The position numbers and the translations under genes are program-made. A stretch of 64,000 nucleotides of DNA, taken from positions 1-64,000 of the forward strand of contig JAFLCN010000004.1 of assembly GCA_017303555.1 (NCBI GenBank). The letters run 5' to 3'. Below are positions 17,476 through 25,873 of this stretch, piece after piece; the first letter of the stretch is position 1; each line of letters opens with the position of its first letter. The DNA is from Planctomycetota bacterium. Its GTDB lineage: Bacteria; Planctomycetota; Phycisphaerae; Phycisphaerales; UBA1924. Below the pieces are notes generated by a model. It was not told the DNA's origin and did not search any database. It saw only the letters and a list, made by a program, of their open reading frames with translations.

Positions 17476-17838
17476 TCAGAATTTCAGGCCGGCTTTGCGG
17501 GCGGCGTCGGCGAGGGCCTTGACGCGGCCGTGGAACCGGAAGCCGGAACGATCGAAAACGACGGTGCTCACGCCCTTGCTCTTGGCCCGCTCGGCGAGGA
17601 GCGTGCCGACAGCCTCGGCGGCCTTGGAGTTGCCGGTCTTTTCCGTCTTGAGCGACTTGTCGGTCGTCGAGGCGGCGACGAGCGTGCGGCCCGAGAGATC
17701 GTCGATGATCTGGGCGTACATGTGATTGAGCGACTTGTAGATGCTCAATCGCGGCTGCTGGGTTGTGCCCGAAATCCGCTTGCGGATGCCGATGCGCCGG
17801 CGAGCCCGACGAACCTGCTTGTTGACTTGCTTGTTCAT
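17476..17838 (-). CDS. rplR: 50S ribosomal protein L18
   Basis: 5S rRNA-binding protein of the central protuberance, 120 residues. It carries [35 protein letters not shown] and [22 protein letters not shown], all canonical, and ends AGLKF. It starts with a short duplicated MNKQVNKQV. Confidence 0.96.
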   Translation of the reverse strand: MNKQVNKQVRRARRRIGIRKRISGTTQQPRLSIYKSLNHMYAQIIDDLSGRTLVAASTTDKSLKTEKTGNSKAAEAVGTLLAERAKSKGVSTVVFDRSGFRFHGRVKALADAARKAGLKF

Positions 17839-17894
17839 GACTGTTTCTTTCGATCTCTGGTCGGTGCGAGTGGAGGTGCGAGCCGCGTGACGGA

Positions 17895-18458
17895 TTAGGC
17901 GCCGAACTGCTTGCCCTGCTTGCGCTTGATGGTTTCTTCGGAGTACTTGATTCCCTTGCCGTTGTACGGCTCGGGCTTGCGCTTGGCCCGCATGGCCGAG
18001 GCGAACTGGCCGACGAGCTGGCGGGAAACGCCGGCGACCTTGATCGGGGTGAGCTCACCGACCTGCTTCTCGACGACAACCGTGATGCCCTCGGGGACGG
18101 GCATGAGGATGGGATTGGCAAAGCCGACCGAGAGCTTGAGGTTCTTGCCGGCGAGCGACGCCGTCCAGCCGGTGCCGACGACCTGCATGGTCTTCTCGTA
18201 GCCCTTGGTAACGCCTTCGATCATGTTGCGGATCAGGGCGCGGGTGGTGCCCCACTGCGCCTTGGCATCGGCATCGGCCGCGGTGCCGGCGAGCGCGACG
18301 GTAATCGCCTTCTCGCTCTCGGACCAGGAAACCTTGACCTTCGGGTGAACGGTCAGCTTGTCCTTGCCCTTGGCGCCCTGGAGCTCGATGGTGTTGCCGC
18401 TGATGGCGACTTTGACGCCGGCGGGAACTTCGATGGGCTTTTTACCGATGCGTGACAT
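17895..18458 (-). CDS. rplF: 50S ribosomal protein L6
   Basis: Two-domain protein at the GTPase-associated region. 187 residues starting [41 protein letters not shown] and the C-terminal [20 protein letters not shown] are typical; the usual GKAG of the C-terminal motif is shortened to end in [10 protein letters not shown]. Confidence 0.96.
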   Translation of the reverse strand: MSRIGKKPIEVPAGVKVAISGNTIELQGAKGKDKLTVHPKVKVSWSESEKAITVALAGTAADADAKAQWGTTRALIRNMIEGVTKGYEKTMQVVGTGWTASLAGKNLKLSVGFANPILMPVPEGITVVVEKQVGELTPIKVAGVSRQLVGQFASAMRAKRKPEPYNGKGIKYSEETIKRKQGKQFGA

Positions 18459-18533
18459 GATCTGAAACTCCTAAGGCGTGTTGCTCGCGGTTTGTGTTCC
18501 GGCTTCCGCCTGTGTGTGGTCGTGTGAGGGTGC

Positions 18534-18932
18534 TTACTCGATTGTGCAGAGAAGTTCGCCGCCGATGCGCTGCTCGCGGGCCATGCGGTCGCTGAGCACG
18601 CCCTTGCTGGTGGAGACGATGGCGATACCCAGGCCCTGCATGGGCTTGGGGAGAACGTCGACGCCGCGGTACATGCGCCGGCCGGGCTTGCTCATGCGCT
18701 CGAGGGAGTGCATGAGCGGGTCGCCGCCGGTGGTGTACTTGAGGCGGATCTTGATGAGGCCCTGGCGGCCGTCTTCGATCACGTCGAAGCCGTCGATGTA
18801 GCCCTCGTCCTTGAGGACGGTGGCGATGCCGCGGCAGACCTTGCTGTTGAGGCAAGTGACGCCCTTGGCCTTGATGTGGACCGCGTTGCGGATTCGTGTG
18901 AGCATGTCTGCGATGGGGTCGCCGATAGACAT
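18534..18932 (-). CDS. rpsH: 30S ribosomal protein S8
   Basis: Primary 16S-binding protein of the platform and, in E. coli, the translational repressor of the spc operon. 132 residues: MSIGDPIADMLTRIRNAVHI start, KYTTGGDPLMHSLERMSKPGRR and the closing GVLSDRMAREQRIGGELLCTI are canonical. Twenty-one bases separate it from rpsN. Confidence 0.96.
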   Translation of the reverse strand: MSIGDPIADMLTRIRNAVHIKAKGVTCLNSKVCRGIATVLKDEGYIDGFDVIEDGRQGLIKIRLKYTTGGDPLMHSLERMSKPGRRMYRGVDVLPKPMQGLGIAIVSTSKGVLSDRMAREQRIGGELLCTIE

Positions 18933-18953
18933 CTGTGAGTACCTCTTTCGTGC

Positions 18954-19139
18954 TTACCAGCTGGCCTTACGCATGCCCGGGATTTTGCCTTCCAGGGCGA
19001 GTTTGCGGAGCATGATGCGGGAGATGCGGAACTTGCGATAGACGCCGCGGGCGCGGCCGGTCAGTTCGCAGCGCCGGACGGTGCGGGTGCTGAACTTGGG
19101 GGTTCGACGGCTCTTGGCCATCTGTGCCTTGGTGGTCAT
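18954..19139 (-). CDS. rpsN: 30S ribosomal protein S14, short form without zinc cysteines
   Basis: 61 residues, the length of the zinc-type S14. The tail [14 protein letters not shown], then [15 protein letters not shown], matches that type closely. The C-x2-C...C-x2-C ligands are mostly lost: RCELTGR keeps one Cys (24) and the second pair reads SRIM. It is thus a zinc-independent version of the short class. Its ATG directly abuts the rplE stop (19140), suggesting coupled translation. Confidence 0.93.
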   Translation of the reverse strand: MTTKAQMAKSRRTPKFSTRTVRRCELTGRARGVYRKFRISRIMLRKLALEGKIPGMRKASW

Positions 19140-19832
19140 TTACTTGGCCTCCGGCTTCTTGAACGGCATGCCGAGCTGCTCGAGAACGAAGCGGCTGCGG
19201 TCCTTGGTGGAACGGGCGAAGCAGACGTTGATATTCATGCCGTGGGTGAACTGAGCCTCGGCCATGTTGATCTCGGGGAAGACGCCCTGTTCGGTGACGC
19301 CGGTGGCGTAGTTGCCCTGGCGGTCGAAGGCCGTGTCGGAGAGACCACGGAAGTCCTTGATACGGGGAGTCGCGAGGTTGATGAACCTGTCAAGGAAGTG
19401 CCACATGCGGTCGCGGCGGATGGTCACCATCGCGGACGACTCGTAACCCTCGCGGAGCTTGAAGTTCGCGACGCTCTTCTTGGCGCGGATGACGACGGGC
19501 TTCTGGCCGGTGACCTTGACGAGGGTCTCAAGGACCTGAGCCTTGATGTGCGGCGGGATCTTGGTGCCTTCGATGTGGCGGCCCATGTTCACGTTGAGCA
19601 CGATCTTCTCGAGCTTGGGCATGGCCATCGGGTTCTTGATGCCGAACTTTTCGGCGACCTTGGCCCGGACTTCCTGCTCGAACTTGACCTTCAGGCGCGG
19701 GGGCGTCTTGGGGCCGGTTTCGGCGGGCGCATCGTCGTACTTGCCCTTCTTGGGAGCGCTGTCCTTCGGCTTGGAACCCTGGCGCTTGTCGCCCTGGGGT
19801 TTCTGCTGCTTTTTATCTTGATCGCTGGCCAT
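19140..19832 (-). CDS. rplE: 50S ribosomal protein L5 with charged N-terminal extension
   Basis: 5S rRNA-binding protein of the central protuberance. The L5 core starts near residue 45 (PRLKVKFEQEVRAKVAEKFG), with PKLEKIVLNVNMG, RAKKSVANFKLREG and the GLSDTAFDRQGNYATGVTEQ segment. The preceding 45 residues are Lys/Gln/Asp-rich (MASDQDKKQQKPQGDKRQGS) and absent from standard L5. No nearer ATG gives the canonical length except internal ones that would truncate the core, so the extension looks genuine. Confidence 0.95.
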   Translation of the reverse strand: MASDQDKKQQKPQGDKRQGSKPKDSAPKKGKYDDAPAETGPKTPPRLKVKFEQEVRAKVAEKFGIKNPMAMPKLEKIVLNVNMGRHIEGTKIPPHIKAQVLETLVKVTGQKPVVIRAKKSVANFKLREGYESSAMVTIRRDRMWHFLDRFINLATPRIKDFRGLSDTAFDRQGNYATGVTEQGVFPEINMAEAQFTHGMNINVCFARSTKDRSRFVLEQLGMPFKKPEAK

Positions 19833-19883
19833 GGTTCTTCTCGTGCTTGTCTTGATCGTGCAGGGCGACGTTTCGTGCGGCGA

Positions 19884-20237
19884 TTAGTTTGGCTTCTTGG
19901 ACTTGGTGCGGCCGCCCTTGTGGAGGACCGACAGTTCGGCGCCGCCCTTGACGGCGACGCGGACCTTGGTGCCGTCGGACTTGGTGGTGAAGCGCACGCG
20001 GGTGGGCTTGCCGTCGGCGACGGGGCTGACGTTGGAAATATGGATGGGGGCTTCGCGCTGCACGAGACCGCCCTGCGGGGCCGCCTGGGTGGGCTTCATG
20101 TGCTTGACGCGGAGGTTCACACCCTTGATGTAAACGCGGCTGTGCTTGACATCAACGCGGACGACCTCGCCGGTCTGGCCCTTGGCCGATCCGGAGCGGA
20201 CGAACACGGTGTCACCTTTGCGAACGTGCGCTGGCAT
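19884..20237 (-). CDS. rplX: 50S ribosomal protein L24
   Basis: Assembly initiator binding the 5' end of 23S rRNA. 117 residues with a KOW motif at the N-terminus: MPAHVRKGDTVFVRSGSAKG, QTGEVVRVDVKHSRVYIKGVN and KHMKPTQAAPQGG. One base separates its start from the rplN stop, so translation is probably coupled. Confidence 0.96.
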   Translation of the reverse strand: MPAHVRKGDTVFVRSGSAKGQTGEVVRVDVKHSRVYIKGVNLRVKHMKPTQAAPQGGLVQREAPIHISNVSPVADGKPTRVRFTTKSDGTKVRVAVKGGAELSVLHKGGRTKSKKPN

Positions 20238-20238
20238 A

Positions 20239-20625
20239 TCAGACCACCTCCGTCGCGAGCGAAACGATCTTCATGTAGTTCTTCTCGCGGAGTTCACGGG
20301 CGACTGGTCCGAAGATTCGGGTGCCCTTGGGGTTGCCGTCGTCCTGGATGAGGACCACGGCGTTGGAATCGAACTTGACGTACGAGCCATCGGCGCGACG
20401 GGTCGGCTTGGTGGTGCGGACCACGACGGCCTTGGACTTATCGCCTTCCTTGACATCCGAGCCGGCGAGGGCGCGCTTGATGGAAACGAACACGCGGTCG
20501 CCGACGTTGGCGGTCCGCCGCGTGAAGGCGCCGGTGGCGGTCGAGCCGCCGTAGACGCGGATGACGTAGGCGATTTTGGCGCCCGAGTTGTCCGCGACTT
20601 CGCATCGTGTTTCTTGCTGGAGCAT
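20239..20625 (-). CDS. rplN: 50S ribosomal protein L14
   Basis: 128 residues, about six longer than usual. The start [20 protein letters not shown], the [18 protein letters not shown] core and [20 protein letters not shown] are diagnostic. L14 contacts L19 and helix 95 of 23S rRNA and forms an intersubunit bridge. Confidence 0.97.
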   Translation of the reverse strand: MLQQETRCEVADNSGAKIAYVIRVYGGSTATGAFTRRTANVGDRVFVSIKRALAGSDVKEGDKSKAVVVRTTKPTRRADGSYVKFDSNAVVLIQDDGNPKGTRIFGPVARELREKNYMKIVSLATEVV

Positions 20626-20663
20626 GGTGGGTTCTTCTCAGTACAGGTGCGAAAGACTGCGGA

Positions 20664-21014
20664 TCAGACGATTTCCTTGGCGCTGGCGAGTGCGGTCGCG
20701 GCGGCGCTGCGGCGCTCGACAACGCGGACGAGACGCCAGAACTTGGTCTTGCTCATCGGGCGGCACTGCGCGACTTCCACGAGATCGCCGAGCTTGCTCT
20801 CGTTCTTCTCGTCGTGGATGTGCAGCACGGTGCGCTGGCGGATGTACTTGCCGTACTTGGGGTGCATCGACTGGTACGCGATCACGACCTTGCGCGTCTT
20901 GTCGCGCTTGTCGGACTCGACGACACCGATCTTCGTGCCCTTGGGCTGAGTCGCCTCGGACTTCGAGTCGTTCTTGGCGGCGGGCTTTGCGGCTTTGGCT
21001 GTGCTGGTGGGCAT
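20664..21014 (-). CDS. rpsQ: 30S ribosomal protein S17 with N-terminal extension
   Basis: Primary 16S-binding OB-fold protein. The core KIGVVESDKRDKTRKVVIAY, HPKYGKYIRQRTVLHIHDEK and GDLVEVAQCRPMSKTKFWRL is clear. About 27 Ala/Lys-rich residues precede it. I use the ATG at 21014, which has GGGAAAG before it, over a TTG at 21029. A short Ala-rich tail follows, giving 116 residues against the usual 85. Confidence 0.93.
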   Translation of the reverse strand: MPTSTAKAAKPAAKNDSKSEATQPKGTKIGVVESDKRDKTRKVVIAYQSMHPKYGKYIRQRTVLHIHDEKNESKLGDLVEVAQCRPMSKTKFWRLVRVVERRSAAATALASAKEIV

Positions 21015-21056
21015 TCGTGTCTTTCCCAAAGTGGGAGTGGAATCGAGTGGGCTTGT

Positions 21057-21263
21057 TTACTTCTTGCTGGCGAGCTGGCGGGTGCGGAGCTCGGTGTTGA
21101 GGCGGGCGATGTTGCGGCGGGTCTTGGCGAACTGGCTCGTGTCCTTGACCTTCTCGGTCACGGTCTGCGAACGCAGGTCGAAGAGCTTCTTCTGAAGGCT
21201 CGCGAGCTCGTCCTTGAGCTGCTGATCCTGGAATTTCTTGACATCGAGGGTTTCGGACTTCAT
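21057..21263 (-). CDS. rpmC: 50S ribosomal protein L29
   Basis: Two-helix protein at the exit tunnel that helps dock trigger factor and SRP. 68 residues: LKDELASLQKKLFDLRSQTV and FAKTRRNIARLNTELRTRQL are canonical. The ATG at 21263 is preceded by GGAG at proper spacing; an in-frame ATG six codons upstream lacks it. Confidence 0.93.
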   Translation of the reverse strand: MKSETLDVKKFQDQQLKDELASLQKKLFDLRSQTVTEKVKDTSQFAKTRRNIARLNTELRTRQLASKK

Positions 21264-21299
21264 GGCTTGCTCCAACAACAACTCAAGGACATTCCAATA

Positions 21300-21719
21300 T
21301 CAGACTCGGACGCGGCGTCCGACGAAACGGGTCTTGACGGGCATTTTCATCGCGACGCGGACGAAGGCGAGCTTGGCGGTCGCTTCCGGCACGCCGGCGA
21401 TCTCGAAGAGCACCGTGCCGGGCTTGATGCGGGCCGCCCAGTATTCAACTTCCGCCTTACCGGTACCCATTCGCGTTTCGAGCGGCTTCTTGCTGATCGG
21501 CTTGTCCGGGAAGACGCGGATGAAGAGCTTGCCTTCGCGCTTCAGGAAGTGCTGAGCCGCGACGCGACCGGCTTCGATCACGTTTCCGGGGAGCCAGGCG
21601 CCGTCGAGCGACTGGAGGCCGTAGTCGCCGTACGCGACGTAGTTGCCCTTCGTCGCCTTGCGCGGACGCACGCGGCGCTGCTCCTTGCGGTACTTCACTC
21701 TCTTTGGCATCAAGGCCAT
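21300..21719 (-). CDS. rplP: 50S ribosomal protein L16
   Basis: 139 residues. It lies near the A site and helps position tRNA. The conserved KVKYRKEQRRVRPRKATKG-like start, VIEAGRVAAQHFLKREGKLF, RVFPDKPISKKPLETRMGTG and EYWAARIKPGTVLFEIAGV are as expected. It lies between rpsC and rpmC in normal order. Confidence 0.97.
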   Translation of the reverse strand: MALMPKRVKYRKEQRRVRPRKATKGNYVAYGDYGLQSLDGAWLPGNVIEAGRVAAQHFLKREGKLFIRVFPDKPISKKPLETRMGTGKAEVEYWAARIKPGTVLFEIAGVPEATAKLAFVRVAMKMPVKTRFVGRRVRV

Positions 21720-21784
21720 GGTCGAAACTCCAGAAACCGAAAAGCGGGAAACAGGAAACGGAAAGGATCAGTGAACGGATTCGA

Positions 21785-22486
21785 TCAGCGACGGCCGCGG
21801 GCGCGGGCGCGACCACCGGCTGCATCAGATTCTTCTTCGGTACGCTCGGTCGTGTAGAGGCCCTTGTAGACCCAGCACTTCACGCCGATCACGCCGTAGG
21901 TCGTCATCGCTTCGGCGGTGCCGTAGTCGATGTGCGCCTGGAGCGTCGAGAGCGGGAGCGAACCCAGACGCATCGCCATGACGCGGCTGATTTCAGCGCC
22001 GCCGAGACGGCCACCGACCTGGATGCGGACGCCCTTGGCGCCGGCCTGCATCGCGGCATCGCAACGCATCTTGATGACGCGGCGATAGGACGCACGCTTC
22101 ACGAGCTGCTCGGCAACGGCTTCGGCGATGAGCTTGGCTTCGAGGTCCGGGTTGCGGATCTCGAGGATCGAGATCGCGACCTTTCGGCCCGTCATGTACT
22201 GAAGCTCTTCGGTCATGCGCTCGACTTCGGCACCCTTGGGGCCGATCACCAGGCCCGGACGGGCGGTCTTGATGATGACCTTGAGTTCTTCGCGTGTCCG
22301 CTCGATGTGGATGTCGCTGACGGCGGCGTACGGGGGCTTGCGGTTGAGGCGCTTGTCGAGGTAGCCGCGGATCTTCGCGTCTTCAACGAGCAGCTCGCCG
22401 TAGAGGGCCTTGGGGGCGTACCAGCGGCTCTTGTGAGCCTCGGTGATGCCGAGCCGGAAACCGAATGGGTTGGTCTTTTGTCCCAT
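21785..22486 (-). CDS. rpsC: 30S ribosomal protein S3
   Basis: Forms the mRNA entry channel with S4 and S5. 233 residues: MGQKTNPFGFRLGITEAHKS start, KH domain with RPGLVIGPKGAEVERMTEEL, and the C-terminal GAEISRVMAMRLGSLPLSTL through YGVIGVKCWVYKG. It ends in a short Arg/Gly-rich tail. Confidence 0.97.
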   Translation of the reverse strand: MGQKTNPFGFRLGITEAHKSRWYAPKALYGELLVEDAKIRGYLDKRLNRKPPYAAVSDIHIERTREELKVIIKTARPGLVIGPKGAEVERMTEELQYMTGRKVAISILEIRNPDLEAKLIAEAVAEQLVKRASYRRVIKMRCDAAMQAGAKGVRIQVGGRLGGAEISRVMAMRLGSLPLSTLQAHIDYGTAEAMTTYGVIGVKCWVYKGLYTTERTEEESDAAGGRARARGRR

Positions 22487-22495
22487 GTGATGCGC

Positions 22496-23041
22496 TTACG
22501 CGCGCTCCTGAACACTGACGGTGATGTGCGTGAGTCGTTTGAGAATCTGGTGGGCCCGGCCGCGGTCCTTCTGATTGAACCGCTTGATCCGCGGGGCATC
22601 ATCGATGCGGGCCTCGGAGACGATGAGGTTGGTCACGTCGGCGGAGTTCTGCTCGGCGTCGGCGATGGCCGCGGCGAGACACTTCTTGACGTTGACGGCG
22701 GCGCGCTTGGTCGTGAAGGTGAGAAGGTTGAGCGCCTCATCGACGGGCTTGCCACGCACAAGATCGACCAGGAGGTCGGCCTTGCGGGGTGAGCCGCGGT
22801 GGAAGCGGACTTCGCTCGTGAACTTGGCGATGTCCTTGCCCGCAACGCCCAGGGCCCCGGCGAGCTTTTCGATGTCTGCCTTCCGGGCGCGGGGGTGGTT
22901 GCGACCACGGAGCCAGTTGGCCAGGGCGGACTTGGCGGAGTCGCCCTTGAGGCCGTCGCGCTCGATGGCCTGCGCGAGCTGATCGCGCGTCACCTTGCGG
23001 GTTCCGGCGAGCTGTTTGATTCTGTCGGCTCTGATTCTCAC
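22496..23041 (-). CDS. rplV: 50S ribosomal protein L22 fused to an N-terminal helix-turn-helix-like domain
   Basis: 181 residues from a GTG at 23041 that has GGAGG eight bases upstream. Residues 76-181 are standard L22, which lines the peptide exit tunnel: HRGSPRKADLLVDLVRGKPV, FTTKRAAVNVKKCLAAAIAD and KRFNQKDRGRAHQILKRLTH. Residues 1-70 are extra and read like a Cro/C1-type HTH: RADRIKQLAGTRKVTRDQLA, KSALANWLRGRNHPRARKAD and IEKLAGALGVAGKDIAKF. An HTH needs DNA or RNA contact, so this L22 could regulate its own operon; that is inference. The extension has the same codon style as the rest and a strong ribosome-binding site, so it is probably translated. Confidence 0.9.
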   Translation of the reverse strand: MRIRADRIKQLAGTRKVTRDQLAQAIERDGLKGDSAKSALANWLRGRNHPRARKADIEKLAGALGVAGKDIAKFTSEVRFHRGSPRKADLLVDLVRGKPVDEALNLLTFTTKRAAVNVKKCLAAAIADAEQNSADVTNLIVSEARIDDAPRIKRFNQKDRGRAHQILKRLTHITVSVQERA

Positions 23042-23138
23042 TTGAAAAACCTCCGAACGATCCACTGACTATCCGACGCGTCCCACCCCTCAACCGATCA
23101 CTTGCCCCGCCCGACCAGCCGAGTCCCGAAGGACTCGC

Positions 23139-23432
23139 TTAGGCCTTGGCCGCCGCATCGTCCACGCCTTCCTTCTTGTTGGTGTGGCCGCGGAAGGTGC
23201 GGGTGTTGCTGAACTCGCCGAGCTTGTGGCCGACCATGTCCTCGGTGACGAACACATCGATGAAGATGCGACCGTTGTGCACCTTGAAGGTGTGGCCGAC
23301 AAACTCGGGGACGATGGTGCAGCGACGAGCCCACGTCTTGATGGGGTCCTTCTTCCGCTGCGCGTTGAGATTCTCGATCTTGCGATAGATCTTCTCGTCG
23401 ACGTACGGACCCTTTTTCAGGCTGCGACCCAT
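23139..23432 (-). CDS. rpsS: 30S ribosomal protein S19
   Basis: Head protein contacting S13 and the A-site region. 97 residues starting [40 protein letters not shown] and [20 protein letters not shown] are canonical. A short acidic/Ala tail ends the protein. Confidence 0.97.
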   Translation of the reverse strand: MGRSLKKGPYVDEKIYRKIENLNAQRKKDPIKTWARRCTIVPEFVGHTFKVHNGRIFIDVFVTEDMVGHKLGEFSNTRTFRGHTNKKEGVDDAAAKA

Positions 23433-23495
23433 GTTCTCGTTTCCTCGGTGTACTGGCTGAACTGGTAACTGAAATCGTGCTCGGTGAACGTTGGA

Positions 23496-24353
23496 TTACT
23501 TGAGCTGGCCGTGACGCTTGCTGACGCGCCGACGGATGATGAGCTTGGACGAGTGCTTCTTGCGGTTGCGGGTGTGGCCGCCCTTGGCGAGCACGCCGGT
23601 GGGGCCGCAAGGAGGACGGTTGCCCTTCGAACGACCCGAGCCGCCGCCCAGCGGGTGAGCATGGTGGCTCTTCGCGATGCCGCGGGTGATCGGCCGACGA
23701 CCGAGCAGGCGGGTCAGACCGGCCTTGCCCAGGCGACGGAGACGGTGATCGCCGTTTCCGACGGAACCGATGGTGGCCATGCAGGTCTGCGGGACGCGGC
23801 GAACTTCGCCGGACGGGAGGATCAGAGTGGCGTATTCGCCTTCTTTGTTCGACAGGCGAGCGAAGGTGCCGGCGCCGCGGCACATCTGTGCGCCGCGACC
23901 GGGAATCAGCTCAACGCAGTGAACTTCGAGACCGGTCGGGATGAACGCGAGCGGCATGGCGTTGCCGATGGTCGGCTCGACCGCGGCATCGACGGAGGTC
24001 AGGATGTCCTGGCCGTCCTTGAGACCCGCGGGGGCCGGGATGTAACGCTTGATGCCGTCCTTGTACTGGACGAGAGCGATGTGGCAGGAGCGATTCGGGT
24101 CGTACTCGATGCCGATGACCTTGCCATCGACGCCGTGCCGGTCCTTGCGCTTGAAGTCGATGAGGCGGTAGTTCTTCTTCGCGCCGCCGCCGATGCCGCG
24201 GGACGTGATAACGCCCTGGTTGTTGCGTCCGCCGGACTTCTTGATGGGGGCAAGGAGCGCCTTCTCGGGGTTCTTCTTGGTGACCTCGGCGTGCATGTTG
24301 ACCGAGGCGAATCGACGCCCGGCGCTGGTCTTCTTGTAGATGCGAATCGGCAT
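23496..24353 (-). CDS. rplB: 50S ribosomal protein L2
   Basis: 285-residue protein next to the peptidyl-transferase centre, required for subunit joining. It has GRNNQGVITSRGIGGGAKKN, GIEYDPNRSCHIALVQYKDG, ETATLILPSGEVRRV-like ATLILPSGEVRRVPQTCMAT and the catalytic-region motif AKSHHAHPLGGGSGRSKGNR. The end KKHSSKLIIRRRVSKRHGQ is typical. Confidence 0.97.
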   Translation of the reverse strand: MPIRIYKKTSAGRRFASVNMHAEVTKKNPEKALLAPIKKSGGRNNQGVITSRGIGGGAKKNYRLIDFKRKDRHGVDGKVIGIEYDPNRSCHIALVQYKDGIKRYIPAPAGLKDGQDILTSVDAAVEPTIGNAMPLAFIPTGLEVHCVELIPGRGAQMCRGAGTFARLSNKEGEYATLILPSGEVRRVPQTCMATIGSVGNGDHRLRRLGKAGLTRLLGRRPITRGIAKSHHAHPLGGGSGRSKGNRPPCGPTGVLAKGGHTRNRKKHSSKLIIRRRVSKRHGQLK

Positions 24354-24388
24354 GGATCAAACTCCCGACGGAGAGGAAGTGCGGAGGC

Positions 24389-24679
24389 TTAGAACAATTC
24401 GATGGTCTGGCCCTGCTTCAGGGTGACGATGGCTTTCTTGACGGTGGGCTCAACGCGAAGACCGAACCGCGTGGGCTTGAACTTGCCCTTGCTGGTGACG
24501 GTGTTCACGCCGGTGACGTTGACCTTGTACAGAGACTGGACAGCGTCCTTGATCTCGGTCTTGGTCGCGCGGGGGTCCACCAAGAAGGTGTACTTGGCGA
24601 GTTCGTTCATCGCGAAGGTGCCCTTTTCGGTCACGAGGGGCTTCTTGATGATGTGATGAGCTGCGACGTTGGCTGGCAT
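24389..24679 (-). CDS. rplW: 50S ribosomal protein L23
   Basis: Exit-tunnel protein and docking site for trigger factor and SRP. 96 residues: [40 protein letters not shown] and [20 protein letters not shown] are typical. Its ATG directly abuts the rplD stop (24680), indicating coupled translation. Confidence 0.96.
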   Translation of the reverse strand: MPANVAAHHIIKKPLVTEKGTFAMNELAKYTFLVDPRATKTEIKDAVQSLYKVNVTGVNTVTSKGKFKPTRFGLRVEPTVKKAIVTLKQGQTIELF

Positions 24680-25462
24680 TTAGCGTGCCTCCTTCGCTTT
24701 GTTGGCGGTTTTCGCGGGCTTGGTCGGCTTTTCGGCCTTGACCTTCGGAGCCTTCGCGGGCTTCTCAACGGTGCCGGCGGCGGCGCCCGCACCCTTGGGA
24801 TCGGTCTTGGCGTCCTTGCCGGTCTGCGAGGAGGGGCCGGTGAGCCACGATTCGAGTTCTGCCTTGGTGATCACCAGGTAGCGGTGATTCAGCATGTTGA
24901 ACGCGTTGATGTCGGTCGCGTGAACGAGGGAGATGCCCTCGATGTTGCGGGCCGAGAGACGGGCGTTCATCGTCTGCTTCGGATCGCTGCCCAGGGCAAC
25001 GAGAGCGGACGAATCAACCTTGATAGCTTCGAGGAACGCGGAGAAGTCCTTGGTCTTGGGCTCCTTCATCGCGATCGAGTCAACGACCTTGACCTCGTTG
25101 TCCATCAGCTTGGCGAGCAGCGCGTTGCGATTGGCCTTGCGCCGCATCTTCTTGGGCATGTCGAGGCGGAAATCCTCGCGCGTCTTTTTCTTGGAGTGGC
25201 CGTGGCCGCCGCCCTTGAAGAGGTTGGCTTTGCGGTCGCCGTGGCGGGCGTTGCCGGTGCCCTTCTGCTTGTAGATCTTGCGGGTCGAGCCTTCGACCTC
25301 GTGGCGGTTTTTGGTGCGGGCCGAGCCCTGGCGCTGGTTCGAGTGATAGCGAACGTAAGCCTGTTTGATCAGGCTGGCGTTGATTTCGCCACCAAGCGCT
25401 TTTTCGTCAACGGTCAGTTTTCCGACCGACTGACCCTGCATGTTGTAGACGGTGACATCCAT
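24680..25462 (-). CDS. rplD: 50S ribosomal protein L4 with Lys/Ala-rich tail
   Basis: Exit-tunnel protein and, in E. coli, the autogenous repressor of the S10 operon. 260 residues. Conserved parts include NASLIKQAYVRYHSNQRQGS, the tunnel loop KIYKQKGTGNARHGDRKANL and GGGHGHSKKKTREDFRLDMP. The core ends near residue 205 (YLVITKAELESWL), and about 50 residues of Lys/Ala/Pro-rich tail follow. Confidence 0.96.
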   Translation of the reverse strand: MDVTVYNMQGQSVGKLTVDEKALGGEINASLIKQAYVRYHSNQRQGSARTKNRHEVEGSTRKIYKQKGTGNARHGDRKANLFKGGGHGHSKKKTREDFRLDMPKKMRRKANRNALLAKLMDNEVKVVDSIAMKEPKTKDFSAFLEAIKVDSSALVALGSDPKQTMNARLSARNIEGISLVHATDINAFNMLNHRYLVITKAELESWLTGPSSQTGKDAKTDPKGAGAAAGTVEKPAKAPKVKAEKPTKPAKTANKAKEAR

Positions 25463-25873
25463 CTGTCTTTATCTCGTCCTGACGCCTCACCGGGCCGCGC
25501 GCTCGACCTGAGCAACGCGGGAACCGGCACTTACTCGCCTATCCGTCCGCCTCCAGTTCCCTCCAAGGGAGCACAAGTTTGCACTCGTGGGGGTCGGCTC
25601 GGAATCGACTCGGCCGTCCGGGTTTGGGGCTGTGAACCCAAGCAAACCCTTCATTTGTCGTCGCTCGGCGGTTTCGTGCGGGGCAAACCCCTCAGACCTC
25701 TCGAGCCCACCGACCTCTGCCTTTGAGAGACCGGCGGCGACTTTCCAAACTGAGCCCCCCGAAATGTGAAATGGGGGGTCGCGATTATTGCCCTGCCCGA
25801 TGGCCCGGACAAGTTTCTGAGTCATGAAGCGGACGGAATCCTTACTTCAGGACGGATTTCTTGACCTTCTGGC
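25463..25873 (-). other. 411-base spacer between rplC and rplD, possible structured leader
   Basis: In most bacteria rplC and rplD are nearly adjacent; here they are far apart. The spacer has CCCCCC/GGGGGG arms 12 bases apart (25755-25778) and GGGTTTG/CAAACCC arms around 25620-25650. An ATG reading frame of 112 codons (25825-25487, minus) exists, but its product (GLLGFTAPNPDGRVDSEPTP and similar) looks unlike a folded protein and I do not call it a gene. The spacer may be a regulatory leader for L4, an inserted repeat, or both. Confidence 0.5.

Noticed and set aside
25487..25825. 112-codon minus-strand frame between rplC and rplD as a protein gene
   Set aside because: Composition is unlike its neighbours, no domain or ribosome-binding site is evident, and the stretch has hairpins. 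I describe it as a spacer instead, but a small protein is not excluded.
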